This document shows positions 52,312-61,229 of a DNA stretch of 64,000 nucleotides, in pieces. The stretch's first letter is position 1. Every line of letters begins with the position of its first letter. The stretch is from NCBI RefSeq assembly GCF_900100305.1, contig NZ_FNEY01000007.1, forward strand, positions 103,665-167,664, written 5' to 3'. A model generated the notes under the pieces. The model saw nothing but the letters and a program-made list of their open reading frames with translations, was not told the origin of the DNA and did not search any database. Both the position numbers and the translations under genes were made by a program. The stretch is from Paracidovorax citrulli (GTDB lineage: Bacteria > Pseudomonadota > Gammaproteobacteria > Burkholderiales > Burkholderiaceae_C).

Positions 52312-53679
52312 ATGGGCTTTTCCGTCATCGAACCCGCGCCCGGCGCGGACGCCGCCGCCCCCCGCATGGATGCCGCCTGGCTCGAAGCGCACTGGATGCC
52401 CTTCACGGGCAACCGCAACTTCAAGGCCCGCCCGCGCATGATCGTGGGCGCCCAGGGTGCCTATTACACGGATGCCGAAGGCCGCAAGATCTTCGACGGC
52501 CTGTCGGGCCTGTGGTGCACTGGCCTGGGGCACGGCCGCAAGGAGATCGCCGAGGCCATCGGCCGCGCCGCCGCCACGCTGGACTATTCGCCCGCGTTCC
52601 AGTTCGGCCACCCCGCCTCGTTCGCGCTGGCGAACAAGCTCAAGGAACTGACGCCTGCGGGGCTGGACTACGTGTTCTTCACCGGGTCGGGCTCCGAATC
52701 CGCCGACACGTCCCTGAAGATGGCGCGCGCCTACTGGCGCGCCAAGGGCCAGGCGAGCAAGACACGCCTGATCGGCCGCGAGAAGGGCTACCACGGCGTG
52801 AACTTCGGGGGCATCTCGGTGGGCGGCATCGTGGGCAACCGCAAGACCTTCGGCCAGGGCGTGGAGGCGGACCACATCCCGCACACGCAGCCGCCCGCGG
52901 GCACCTTCCAGCGCGGCATGGCCGAGGACGGCGGCCGCGCGCTGGCCGACCGGCTGCTGGACGTGATCGCCCTGCACGACGCCTCCAACATCGCCGCGGT
53001 GATCGTCGAGCCGTTCTCGGGCTCGGCCGGCGTGGTGATCCCGCCCAAGGGCTACCTGGAGCGCATCCGCGAGATCTGCACGCAGAACAACATCCTGCTG
53101 ATCTTCGACGAGGTCATCACGGGCTTCGGCCGCTGCGGCGCGTGGACCGGGGCCGAGGCCTTCGGCGTGACGCCCGACATCCTGAACTTCGCCAAGCAGG
53201 TGACCAACGGCGCGCAGCCGCTGGGCGGCGTGATGGCCACCAAGGATATCTACGACACCTTCATCGCTCAGGGCGGCCCCGAGTACATGCTCGAGTTCCC
53301 GCACGGCTACACCTACTCCGCCCATCCGGTCGCGTGCGCAGCCGGCAATGCGGTGCTCGACATCCTGCAGAAGGAAGACATGCCCGGCCGCGCGCGCGGG
53401 CTGGCGCCGTATTTCGAGAACGCGGTGCATGGCCTCAAGGGCGCGAAGCACGTGGCGGACATCCGCAACTACGGCCTGGCGGCGGGCATCACCATCGCGG
53501 CCGTTCCGGGGGAGCCCGCGAAGCGCCCCTACGAAATCGCGATGAAGTGCTGGGACAAGGGCTTCTATGTGCGCTACGGCGGCGACACCATCCAGCTCGC
53601 GCCGCCCTTCATCAGCACCGAGACGGAAATCGACCGCCTGGTCAGTGCCTTGGGCGACGCCCTGCACGAAGTGGCCTGA
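52312..53679 (+). CDS. Omega-amino acid (beta-alanine):pyruvate aminotransferase
   Basis: A 455-residue class III, PLP-dependent transaminase. HWMPFTGNRNFKARPR near the N-terminus, FFTGSGSESADTSLKMARAY, IFDEVITGFGRCG and the PLP lysine in LNFAKQVTNGAQPLGG (about residue 293) match the beta-alanine:pyruvate aminotransferase group (BauA/AptA). It turns beta-alanine into malonate semialdehyde. The downstream mmsA-type dehydrogenase consumes that product, which supports the assignment. The ATG at 52,312 follows CGAAGGACCGACC. Confidence 0.93.
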   Translation: MGFSVIEPAPGADAAAPRMDAAWLEAHWMPFTGNRNFKARPRMIVGAQGAYYTDAEGRKIFDGLSGLWCTGLGHGRKEIAEAIGRAAATLDYSPAFQFGHPASFALANKLKELTPAGLDYVFFTGSGSESADTSLKMARAYWRAKGQASKTRLIGREKGYHGVNFGGISVGGIVGNRKTFGQGVEADHIPHTQPPAGTFQRGMAEDGGRALADRLLDVIALHDASNIAAVIVEPFSGSAGVVIPPKGYLERIREICTQNNILLIFDEVITGFGRCGAWTGAEAFGVTPDILNFAKQVTNGAQPLGGVMATKDIYDTFIAQGGPEYMLEFPHGYTYSAHPVACAAGNAVLDILQKEDMPGRARGLAPYFENAVHGLKGAKHVADIRNYGLAAGITIAAVPGEPAKRPYEIAMKCWDKGFYVRYGGDTIQLAPPFISTETEIDRLVSALGDALHEVA

Positions 53680-53684
53680 CCCCC

Positions 53685-54314
53685 ATGCGCATCGCCATCC
53701 TGACCTTCGACGGCTTCAACGACCTGGATTCGCTGGTCGCCTTCGGCATGCTCCACCGCATCGCGCTGCGGGGGGATGCCGATTGGCGGGTGCGCATCGC
53801 CAGCCCGTCGCGCAGGGTGACTTCCATGAACGGGCTGACGATCGATGCCCACGAAGGCCTGGACACGCTGGCCGGGGCAGACGCGGTGCTGGTGGGCAGC
53901 GGCATGAAGACGCGCGACGTCGCCGCCGACCCCGCCATCATGGAGCAGTTGCGCGTGCTGGACCCCGCCCGCCAGTTGCTGGCCGCCCAGTGCTCCGGCA
54001 CCTTCCTGCTGGGCCGCCTGGGGCTGCTCGGCGGCGTGCCGGCCTGCACCGACCTCACCAGCCGGCCCTGGGTGGAAGCCTCGGGCGTGCAGGTGGTGCA
54101 GCAGCCGTTCGTGGCGCGCGGCAACATTGCCACGGCGGGCGGCTGCCTCGCCTCGCAGTACCTGGTGGCCTGGCTGCTGTGCCGGCTCAAGGGGGTGGAG
54201 GCCGCGCGCGAGGTGCTGCACTACTTCGCCCCCGTGGGCGAAAAACAGGAGTACGTGGAGCGCGCGCTGGGCCATGTGATCCCCCATCTGGAACCCCAGG
54301 CCGCCATGGCCTGA
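53685..54314 (+). CDS. DJ-1/PfpI-family protein
   Basis: A 209-residue glutamine-amidotransferase-like protein. RIAILTFDGFNDLDSLVAFG is the family start; the nucleophile cysteine sits in LLAAQCSGTFLLG (about residue 104). These enzymes hydrolyse isonitriles or detoxify aldehydes and glyoxal adducts. It starts five bases after the aminotransferase stop and precedes mmsA, so it may protect against or process the reactive malonate semialdehyde; that is inference. Confidence 0.87.
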   Translation: MRIAILTFDGFNDLDSLVAFGMLHRIALRGDADWRVRIASPSRRVTSMNGLTIDAHEGLDTLAGADAVLVGSGMKTRDVAADPAIMEQLRVLDPARQLLAAQCSGTFLLGRLGLLGGVPACTDLTSRPWVEASGVQVVQQPFVARGNIATAGGCLASQYLVAWLLCRLKGVEAAREVLHYFAPVGEKQEYVERALGHVIPHLEPQAAMA

Positions 54315-54344
54315 CCCCGTTTTTTTTACACCGACAAGAACGCC

Positions 54345-55862
54345 ATGCAACACGACAAATCCGTGACCTCCACCGTCGGCCACCTGATCGACGGCCAGAT
54401 CGTCGCCGACACCGCGCGCACCCAGCCGGTGTTCGACCCCGCCACCGGCCAGTCCACCACCAGCGTGGCGCTGGCCGACCAGGCGACCGTCGAGGCGGCC
54501 ATCGCCTCGGCCGGGAAAGCCTTCCCCGCCTGGCGCAACACGCCGCCGCTCAAGCGCGCGCGCGTGATGTCCAAACTGAAGGTGCTGCTCGAAGAGAACG
54601 CCGACAAGATCGCCGCCCTCATCACCGCCGAACACGGCAAGGTGCTCGCCGATGCGCATGGCGAGCTGCAGCGCGGCATCGAGAACGTGGAGTTCGCGAG
54701 TTACGCGCCCGAACTGCTCAAGGGCGAGCACAGCCGCAACGTGGGGCCGAACATCGATTCGTGGTCCGAGTTCCAGGCGCTGGGCGTCACTGCCGGCATC
54801 ACGCCCTTCAACTTCCCGGCCATGGTGCCGCTGTGGATGTGGCCCATGGCCGTGGCCTGCGGCAACACCTTCGTGCTCAAGCCCTCCGAGCGCGATCCCA
54901 GCAGCGCGCTGCTCATCGCCCGGCTGGCGCTGGAAGCGGGGCTGCCGCCCGGCGTGCTGAACGTGGTCAACGGCGACAAGACGGCGGTGGATACGCTGCT
55001 GCGCGACCCGCGCGTGAAGGCCGTGAGCTTCGTCGGCTCCACGCCGATCGCCGAATACATCTACGCGGAAGGCTGCAAACACGGCAAGCGCGTGCAGGCC
55101 CTGGGCGGCGCGAAGAACCACGCCGTGCTGATGCCCGACGCCGACATCGGCAACGCCGTGAGCGCGCTGATGGGCGCGGCCTACGGCAGCTGCGGCGAGC
55201 GCTGCATGGCCATCCCGCTGGTGGTGGCCGTGGGCGACGAGACGGCCGATGCCGTGATCGCGGGCCTGAAGGCCGAGATCGCGAAGATGAAGGTCGGCCC
55301 CGGCACCGACAACGGCAACGACATGGGCCCGCTGGTGACCAAGCAGCACTTCGAGAAGGTGAAGGCCTACGTGGACAGCGGCGTCGCCGAAGGCGCGACG
55401 CTCGTGGTGGACGGCCGCACCGTGAAGGTGGCCGGCCACGAGGAAGGCTACTTCCTGGGCGCCTGCCTGTTCGACCACGTGAAGCCCGGCATGAAGATCT
55501 ACCAGGAAGAGATCTTCGGCCCCGTGCTCGGCGTGGTGCGCGTGAAGACCCTGCAGGAAGCGATGCAGCTCATCGACGACCACGAGTACGGCAACGGCAC
55601 CTGCATCTTCACGCGCGACGGCGAGGCGGCCCGCTACTTCACCGTCCACATCCAGGTCGGCATGGTGGGCGTGAACGTGCCCCTGCCCGTGCCGGTGGCC
55701 TACCACTCGTTCGGCGGCTGGAAGCGCAGCCTGTTCGGCGACCTGCACGCCTATGGCCCCGATGCCGTGCGCTTCTACACCAAGCGCAAGACCATCACCC
55801 AGCGCTGGCCCTCGGCCGGCGTGCGCGAAGGCGCGGTCTTCAGCTTCCCGAGCAGCCGCTGA
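54345..55862 (+). CDS. mmsA: CoA-acylating methylmalonate/malonate-semialdehyde dehydrogenase
   Basis: A 505-residue NAD- and CoA-dependent dehydrogenase. GVTAGITPFNFPAMVPLWMW, the catalytic cysteine in YGSCGERCMAIP (about residue 285), and the C-terminal FGGWKRSLFGDLHAYGPDAV are specific to MmsA. Here it probably converts malonate semialdehyde from the aminotransferase to acetyl-CoA. The ATG at 54,345 follows an odd T8 run (54,319-54,326) that is not a hairpin terminator. A terminator hairpin ends the operon. Confidence 0.95.
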   Translation: MQHDKSVTSTVGHLIDGQIVADTARTQPVFDPATGQSTTSVALADQATVEAAIASAGKAFPAWRNTPPLKRARVMSKLKVLLEENADKIAALITAEHGKVLADAHGELQRGIENVEFASYAPELLKGEHSRNVGPNIDSWSEFQALGVTAGITPFNFPAMVPLWMWPMAVACGNTFVLKPSERDPSSALLIARLALEAGLPPGVLNVVNGDKTAVDTLLRDPRVKAVSFVGSTPIAEYIYAEGCKHGKRVQALGGAKNHAVLMPDADIGNAVSALMGAAYGSCGERCMAIPLVVAVGDETADAVIAGLKAEIAKMKVGPGTDNGNDMGPLVTKQHFEKVKAYVDSGVAEGATLVVDGRTVKVAGHEEGYFLGACLFDHVKPGMKIYQEEIFGPVLGVVRVKTLQEAMQLIDDHEYGNGTCIFTRDGEAARYFTVHIQVGMVGVNVPLPVPVAYHSFGGWKRSLFGDLHAYGPDAVRFYTKRKTITQRWPSAGVREGAVFSFPSSR

Positions 55863-55872
55863 CGAGGCACGG

Positions 55873-55897
55873 CGGCAGCCCAGGAGCCGGGCTGCCG
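55873..55897 (+). terminator. Terminator-like hairpin after mmsA
   Basis: CGGCAGCCC (55,873-55,881) pairs perfectly with GGGCTGCCG (55,889-55,897) around AGGAGCC, followed by CTTCATTC. It lies ten bases after the mmsA stop. The T tract is weak. Confidence 0.65.
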
Positions 55898-56057
55898 CTT
55901 CATTCGATCCCCGTGCTGGGCGCAATGCGCGGCACCGGCCGCCCGCACAGGCCCGCGGCGTACGCCTGCCCAGCGGACGGACTCACCCATCAAATGGCCG
56001 CGGAGCAGGCCAGGCCAGCAGACGCCGCGGAACGGGTTTTGCCCGGCCGCCGGCCTC

Positions 56058-56099
56058 GTCCCCCTCAGGGGGATGGCGCCGAAGGCGACTCAGGGGGAA
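56058..56099. repeat. Comamonadaceae-type intergenic repeat
   Basis: GTCCCCCTCAGGGGGATGGC followed by GCCGAAGGCGACTCAGGGGGA. It contains two nested stems: CCCCCTcaGGGGG, and GGCGccgaaggCGACTC against the flanks. From memory, near-identical elements are scattered between genes of Acidovorax and relatives. Here it sits just beyond the lipoprotein gene's 3' end. Confidence 0.6.
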
Positions 56100-56106
56100 T
56101 TAACAG

Positions 56107-56580
56107 TCACCGGGGCAGGACAGTGACCGCCTCGCGGGCCACGGAAGTGCTGTACATCACGCGCAGGTTCTGCGCGGGAATGCCGCGCGCCACCAGTTCC
56201 TTGCGCACGGCCAGCGCGCGGGCCAGGGCGATCTCGCGCGCGTTCTTCGCGGCCTTGCGGTCGCTGTAGCCCTTGATCTCCCAGCGCTGGGCAGCGGACG
56301 ACTTGTCGGCGGCCACCACGTCCAGCAGGGCCAGCGCCTCGGGAGGCAGGGCCGTGTCCGTGCCGGAGAACTCGGCCACGGTGCCGTCCTCGGGCACGCG
56401 CAGCGGGGCAGGCGCGGGCTCCGGGGCGGGAGCGGGCTCCGGGGCAGGGGCGGCGGCCGGAGGCGGGGCTTCGGCAGGGGTGCCGGCCGCCTGGCCGGAC
56501 GCACCGGCGGCGCATCCGCCGAGCACCGCGGCGCAGCAAAGGAGGCTCAAGAGGGCACTGTAGGAACGCATGGAACGCAT
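56107..56580 (-). CDS. Lipoprotein with OmpA-like C-terminal domain
   Basis: About 157 residues. The signal ends in AAVLGGC, a clear lipobox, so it is lipid-anchored. A Pro/Ala/Glu repeat linker (PAPEPAPAPEPAPAP) follows, then EIKGYSDRKAAKNAREIALA resembles the OmpA peptidoglycan-binding domain, though the domain is short and the Asp/Arg ligand pair is only partly visible. The start is the ATG at 56,580 after AGGTGA; an ATG at 56,598 is possible. It is divergent from the MASE2 diguanylate cyclase. Confidence 0.75.
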   Translation of the reverse strand: MRSMRSYSALLSLLCCAAVLGGCAAGASGQAAGTPAEAPPPAAAPAPEPAPAPEPAPAPLRVPEDGTVAEFSGTDTALPPEALALLDVVAADKSSAAQRWEIKGYSDRKAAKNAREIALARALAVRKELVARGIPAQNLRVMYSTSVAREAVTVLPR

Positions 56581-56837
56581 CGTTTCACCTGTTTTCATGG
56601 CTGGGTAGGGAAGAGGCACTGCGCACCGGCGCCGCGAACTCCCTCCCGGGGCGCGCGGCGCCACGGGACGCCGTGGCAGGCGGATTGTCTCTCCATTGCG
56701 TGGCGATGCAGCCACCGGCCCGCCCGGAAAAGCGGGGAGGCGGCAGGAAGGCAACACTGCAGCTTTCCGGAAAACTGCCGATAAGGGGAATCTACTGTCC
56801 AGTTCACCGCCCTCCCCTGCGGGCCTGCCCGGACGCC

Positions 56838-57971
56838 ATGCCGCCGATGCCCCCCTCGCCCAACCCGCCCGCGTCCATGCCCACTCCGGAACGCACCGAC
56901 CACTGGCTGGTGCGGATGAACCACCGCAACCGCACCTTCTTCTACGCCTTGCTGTTCCTGGCGCTGGGGGCGCATTTCCGGCACACGGGCGCCGGCCCGG
57001 CGGTCTGGGTCGTCCTGGTCGTGCAGTTCCTCGTCTATCCGCAGCTCGCCTACTGGACGGCCCGCAGCGCGCCGCGCCAGGCGAAGGCGGAACTGCGCAA
57101 CATGGTGGTGGACAACCTCTTCGGCGGACTCTGGGCGGGCCTGCTGGGCATGCCGGTCTGGATCACCTTCACCCTGTTCATCGGCAACTGCATCAACGTC
57201 GTCGCGTTCCACGGCTATCCCGGCCTGCTGCGCCTCGTGGCCGCCATGGGCTGCGGCCTCCTGGGCGGGCTCGTCCTGTACGGAGACCGCCCGCTGCACC
57301 CGGACATCGACACGGCCACGTCGCTGCTGTGCATCCTGGCGCTCACCCTGTTCCTCACGGTGTTCGCGCACACCAGCTACCGGCGGGCGATGGAACAACA
57401 GAAGAGCAACGACAGGCTGCGCGAGCAATTCGAGGAAATCCGGGCGCTGCAGGACCAGTTGCAGGAACAGGCCGTGCGCGACCCGCTCACCGGCCTCTAC
57501 AACCGGCGCCACCTCGACGCCACGCTCGCGTCCGAGATCGCGCGCTGCGGTGCCCAGGGCCTGCCCCTGTCCCTGATGATGATCGACATCGACCATTTCA
57601 AGCGCATCAACGACACCCACGGCCATGCCGCGGGCGATGCCATGCTGCAGGCCCTGGCGCAACTGCTGCAGCGCCACGTGCGCGTGCGGGATCTGGCCTG
57701 CCGGCTCGGCGGCGAGGAATTCGTGCTGCTGCTGCCGGAAACACCGCTCGCGGTGGCCCGGGAGCGTGCCGAGGCACTGCGCGAGGCCTTCGAGGCTCTC
57801 CAGGTGCGCCACGCCCCCGAGGTGCTGTCCGCCACCCTGTCCTGCGGGGTCGCGGCGTTCCCGCAGCACGCGCGCCAGCCGCTGGCGCTCACGGCAAGCG
57901 CCGACGAAGCGCTGTACGCGGCCAAGATGCAGGGGCGCAACCGCGTGGTGGTACAGGACGAACCCGCCTGA
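56838..57971 (+). CDS. MASE2-GGDEF diguanylate cyclase (AdrA-like)
   Basis: About 377 residues: a membrane sensor of the MASE2 type (about 25-185, NRTFFYALLFLALGAHF, NLFGGLWAGLLGMPVW) and a GGDEF domain with DPLTGLYNRRHLD and GGEEF near residue 291. RVRD five residues earlier is an intact I-site. It should synthesise c-di-GMP; AdrA-like enzymes promote exopolysaccharide and biofilm formation. Starts at 56,838, 56,847 or 56,877 are all possible; a longer frame to 56,673 is unlikely. Confidence 0.92.
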   Translation: MPPMPPSPNPPASMPTPERTDHWLVRMNHRNRTFFYALLFLALGAHFRHTGAGPAVWVVLVVQFLVYPQLAYWTARSAPRQAKAELRNMVVDNLFGGLWAGLLGMPVWITFTLFIGNCINVVAFHGYPGLLRLVAAMGCGLLGGLVLYGDRPLHPDIDTATSLLCILALTLFLTVFAHTSYRRAMEQQKSNDRLREQFEEIRALQDQLQEQAVRDPLTGLYNRRHLDATLASEIARCGAQGLPLSLMMIDIDHFKRINDTHGHAAGDAMLQALAQLLQRHVRVRDLACRLGGEEFVLLLPETPLAVARERAEALREAFEALQVRHAPEVLSATLSCGVAAFPQHARQPLALTASADEALYAAKMQGRNRVVVQDEPA

Positions 57972-58022
57972 GACGGCGGCGCCGGGTGCGGTACGGCACG
58001 GAGTCCCGCTGCGCGGAATCGC

Positions 58023-58844
58023 TCATTCCTTCTTGCGCAGGTGGACCGACCGGGGTCCGCGCAGCGTCTCGGCATCCAGGATCAGGCGGCCCTGGATGCG
58101 CCCCTTCATGCGCTGGACGCTGCTGGCGGCGTCGAGCATGTGCCGCGCCATCAGCTCGCGCACCAGGGCAGCATCGCGCGCCCGCGCCGCCTGCACGATC
58201 TCGCGGTGGAACCGGGCGTTGGTCTCTCCGAAGCGGCGATGCTCGGATTTCGGGGTGCGGTTGCCATAGACGATGAGCTGGCGCAGCATCTCGTTGATCA
58301 GCTCGCAGGCGAAGCGCAGGAACGGGTTCGGATTGGCCGCAGCCAGGATGTCGTGGAAGTTCACGTCCTCCCGGCGCTGGGCGATCAGGTCTTCGCTGCT
58401 GGAGTGGGGATCGCAGCAGGCGATGCTGTGCTCCAGCGCCTCGAAGTCGGCCTCCGTCAGGTGCGGCACGGCGCCGGCAGCCAGTTCGGGCTCCAGGAAC
58501 TGGCGCACGGCGTAGATGTTGTCGATGGTGACGTCCTGGAAGAACAGATAGTTCTGCAGGAACTGCAGCGTGCGGTCCAGCGACACCTCGGCGATGGTGC
58601 CGCCGCCCGAGGGGCCGGTGGAGATGGTCACCAGGCCCTGCACTTCCAGCGACTTGAGCGCCTCGCGGATGGTGCCCTTGCTCACCTCGAACTGCGCCTG
58701 CAGTTCGCTCTCGCGCGGCAGGCGGTCGCCGGGACTCAGGTTCTTCTCGGTGATGAGCCGCTTGATCTCCTGCGCCACCAGGTCGGGGAGCTTGAGGGGC
58801 TTCAGGGGCTTGATCGGCTTGCCGGCTGGCGGTTTCGTGGCCAT
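58023..58844 (-). CDS. GntR-family regulator (FadR/FCD subfamily)
   Basis: About 273 residues. The N-terminal winged helix reads AQEIKRLITEKNLSPGDRLP and SKGTIREALKSLEVQGL; the C-terminal all-helical FCD ligand domain contains VRQFLEPELAAGAVP and the metal-binding RFHREIVQAAR histidines. It starts with a Pro/Lys-rich tail (MATKPPAGKPIKPLKPLK). It is divergent from the ABC transporter operon, with a perfect palindrome between them, and most likely represses it. Confidence 0.92.
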   Translation of the reverse strand: MATKPPAGKPIKPLKPLKLPDLVAQEIKRLITEKNLSPGDRLPRESELQAQFEVSKGTIREALKSLEVQGLVTISTGPSGGGTIAEVSLDRTLQFLQNYLFFQDVTIDNIYAVRQFLEPELAAGAVPHLTEADFEALEHSIACCDPHSSSEDLIAQRREDVNFHDILAAANPNPFLRFACELINEMLRQLIVYGNRTPKSEHRRFGETNARFHREIVQAARARDAALVRELMARHMLDAASSVQRMKGRIQGRLILDAETLRGPRSVHLRKKE

Positions 58845-58906
58845 GGGTGCGTTGGATGGAATACGGGTGGAGCGCGGCGTGGCGCAGGGCACCCGACCGT
58901 CGACTT

Positions 58907-58929
58907 CGTGGTGCAGTGTATGCACCACG
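58907..58929. promoter_or_regulatory. Perfect palindrome, probable GntR operator
   Basis: CGTGGTGCA (58,907-58,915), five bases, TGCACCACG (58,921-58,929): a perfect 9-5-9 inverted repeat between the GntR gene and the ABC operon. About 30 bases on, TTTACA (58,956-58,961) and TATTTA (58,978-58,983) may form the operon promoter, in the only AT-rich stretch of the gap. Confidence 0.65.
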
Positions 58930-59084
58930 GACGTGCGGCGGCGGGGCAGGCAGGGTTTACATGCACGGCATTTGTTCTATTTATCACTATAAATAGGAAA
59001 AACACGTGGCACGCCGCGTGCTTTGCAAAAAAGCCTTGCCCCGGCCCGCAGGCCGGCCGGATCCATCCCCACAGGAGCTTCCCC

Positions 59085-60290
59085 ATGCAACGTCGTCACC
59101 TCTTGCAACTCTCCGCGCTGGGCGCGCTGCCCGCATCGCTCGGCCTCGCGCGCGGCGCCTGGGCGCAGTCCACGGGCGCGATCCAGTTCGGCTGCCCCGT
59201 GCCCATGTCGGGCGCCTTCGCAGCGAACGGCAAGTTCGCCGACCTGGGCATGAAGCTGGCGATCGAGCAGTACGGCAAGGCCCTGGGCCGCCCCCTGGCC
59301 TACACCGTGCTCGATACCGAGGGCAAGCCCGCCACCGCGGTGCGCAAGGTGCAGGAGGCATCGCAGCAGCAGGGCACGCGCTTCTTCGCGGGCGGCATCC
59401 TGTCGTCCGAATCGCTGGCCATGGGCAAGGAGGCCGAGAAGGCCGGCGGCATCTTCATCACCACCGCGGGTGCCGACGAGATCACCGGCAAGGACTGCAA
59501 CGCCGCCACGTTCCGCTGGTCGGTGCCCACCTTCGGCGCGATCGAACAGACCGTGCGCCCGCTGGCCGACGCGCTGCCGAAGGCCAAGCGCTGGTACACC
59601 ATCACGCCGCAGTACGTGTTCGGCGACGGCCTGCTGTCGGCGGCCAAGAACGTCTTCAAGGAAAAGGGCCTGGAGCACGTGGGCAACAGCTACCACTCGC
59701 TCACCGAGAAGGAATTCAGCGGCTACCTCACCAACGCGATGGCCGCCAGGCCCGACGTGCTGCTGCTGCTGAACTTCGGCTCGCAGTCGTCGGACGCGCT
59801 GCGCCAGGCGGTGAGCTTCGGCATGCACAAGAACATGACCATCCTGATCGCCTGGGCATCGGGGCTGGAGCAGTTCGAGTCGCTGGGCGCGGACCTGTGC
59901 GACGGCATCTACTTCGGCGCGCAGTACTGGCACACCGTGGACGCCCCGCTGAACCTGGAGCTGGTCAAGCGCAGCCAGGAGAAGTTCAAGTCCAACCCCA
60001 ACTACAGCCTGGCGGGCTCGTACATCTGCACCAAGCTGCTGATCGACGGGATCATCAAGGCTGGCACGGCGGACCAAAAGGCGGTGATCGCCGCGCTGGA
60101 AGGCATGAAGTACGCGGGCCTCACGGGCGAGGAAGAGGTCCGCCGTGGCGACCACCAGGTGCTCAAGAACTACTACCTGCTCAAGGGCAAGCCCAGGGCG
60201 AAGATGGCCAACAAGGACGACTACGTGGACGTGGTGAGTTCCGGCAAGTCGTTCCTGCCGGTGGACCAGACCGGCTGCAAGCTCGGCTGA
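59085..60290 (+). CDS. Branched-chain-amino-acid-type ABC transporter substrate-binding protein
   Basis: About 401 residues with a Tat-like or Sec signal (QRRHLLQLSALGALPASLGL, ending GAWAQ). The mature part is a type I periplasmic-binding fold of the LivJ/amide-urea class (GCPVPMSGAFAANGKFADLG, ITTAGADEITGKDC). The ligand is not known; homologues bind amino acids, amides, urea or aromatic acids. The ATG at 59,085 follows ACAGGAGC. First gene of a five-gene transporter. Confidence 0.92.
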   Translation: MQRRHLLQLSALGALPASLGLARGAWAQSTGAIQFGCPVPMSGAFAANGKFADLGMKLAIEQYGKALGRPLAYTVLDTEGKPATAVRKVQEASQQQGTRFFAGGILSSESLAMGKEAEKAGGIFITTAGADEITGKDCNAATFRWSVPTFGAIEQTVRPLADALPKAKRWYTITPQYVFGDGLLSAAKNVFKEKGLEHVGNSYHSLTEKEFSGYLTNAMAARPDVLLLLNFGSQSSDALRQAVSFGMHKNMTILIAWASGLEQFESLGADLCDGIYFGAQYWHTVDAPLNLELVKRSQEKFKSNPNYSLAGSYICTKLLIDGIIKAGTADQKAVIAALEGMKYAGLTGEEEVRRGDHQVLKNYYLLKGKPRAKMANKDDYVDVVSSGKSFLPVDQTGCKLG

Positions 60291-60368
60291 CAAGCCCCCC
60301 CGCTCCCACCGTCCCGCCCTCGCACCCCGGTGCCGGGGCCCTTCCCTTCCTGCGTCCTGCCCCACTCC

Positions 60369-61229
60369 ATGAGCATCTACCTGCTACAGGTCATCAACGG
60401 GATCGGCATCGGCATGCTGTATTTCCTGCTGGCGGTCGGCCTGTCCATCGTGTTCGGCCTGCTGCGCTTCGTGAATTTCGCGCACGGCGCGTTCTACCTG
60501 CTGGGCGCGTACTTCTGCTACCAGATGACGCGCTGGGGCCTGAGCTTCTGGCTCGCGCTGGCGGTGGTGCCGCTGGTGGTGGGCGCCCTGGGCTGGCTCA
60601 CCGAAAAGCTGGTGCTGCGCCATGTGTACGCCAAGCCGCACGAGTTCCACATCCTCGTCACCGTGGGCCTGGCGCTCGCCGTCCAGGAGCTGGTGATCCT
60701 GCAGTGGGGGCCGCTGGGCGACAGCGTGGCCGTGCCCGATCTGCTGCAGGGCGTGGTGATGTGGGGCAGCTTCGTCTATCCCAAGTACCGGCTCTTCGTG
60801 ATCGGCTTCACCGCCGTGCTGGCCGTGGGCCTGTGGTGGGTGCTCGAAGGCACGCGCCTGGGCAGCGCGGTGCGCGCGGGCAGCGAATCGACCGAGATGG
60901 TGTCGCTGCTGGGCATCAACGTGTTCCGCATCTTCAGCATGGTGTTCGCGCTCGGCGCGGCCACCGCCGCCATCGCGGGCGTGCTGGCGGCGCCCATCCG
61001 CGGCGCCGAGCCCTTCATGGGCATCGAGGCGCTGGGCGTGGCCTTCGTGGTCGTGGTGGTCGGCGGCATGGGCAGCTTCGGCGGCGCGCTGGTCGGCGGC
61101 CTGCTGATCGGCATCGTGCAGAGCGTGATGAGCACCGTGTGGCCCGAGGGCGCGCGCCTGATGATCTACGTCGCCATGGCCGCCGTGCTGCTGCTGCGCC
61201 CGCATGGCCTGCTGGGCCGCAAAGGATGA
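60369..61229 (+). CDS. livH: ABC transporter permease, LivH type
   Basis: A 286-residue inner-membrane permease with eight hydrophobic segments. LLQVINGIGIGMLYFLLAVG, FGLLRFVNFAHGAFYLLGAY and the late VVVVGGMGSFGGALVGGLL are LivH hallmarks. It overlaps the next gene by ATGA. The chosen ATG 60,369 gives the usual length; the operon layout makes the substrate that of the preceding binding protein. Confidence 0.94.
   Translation: MSIYLLQVINGIGIGMLYFLLAVGLSIVFGLLRFVNFAHGAFYLLGAYFCYQMTRWGLSFWLALAVVPLVVGALGWLTEKLVLRHVYAKPHEFHILVTVGLALAVQELVILQWGPLGDSVAVPDLLQGVVMWGSFVYPKYRLFVIGFTAVLAVGLWWVLEGTRLGSAVRAGSESTEMVSLLGINVFRIFSMVFALGAATAAIAGVLAAPIRGAEPFMGIEALGVAFVVVVVGGMGSFGGALVGGLLIGIVQSVMSTVWPEGARLMIYVAMAAVLLLRPHGLLGRKG

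Noticed and set aside
54319..54326. Run of eight T before mmsA as a terminator
   Set aside because: No GC-rich hairpin precedes it, and the genes around it belong to one operon.
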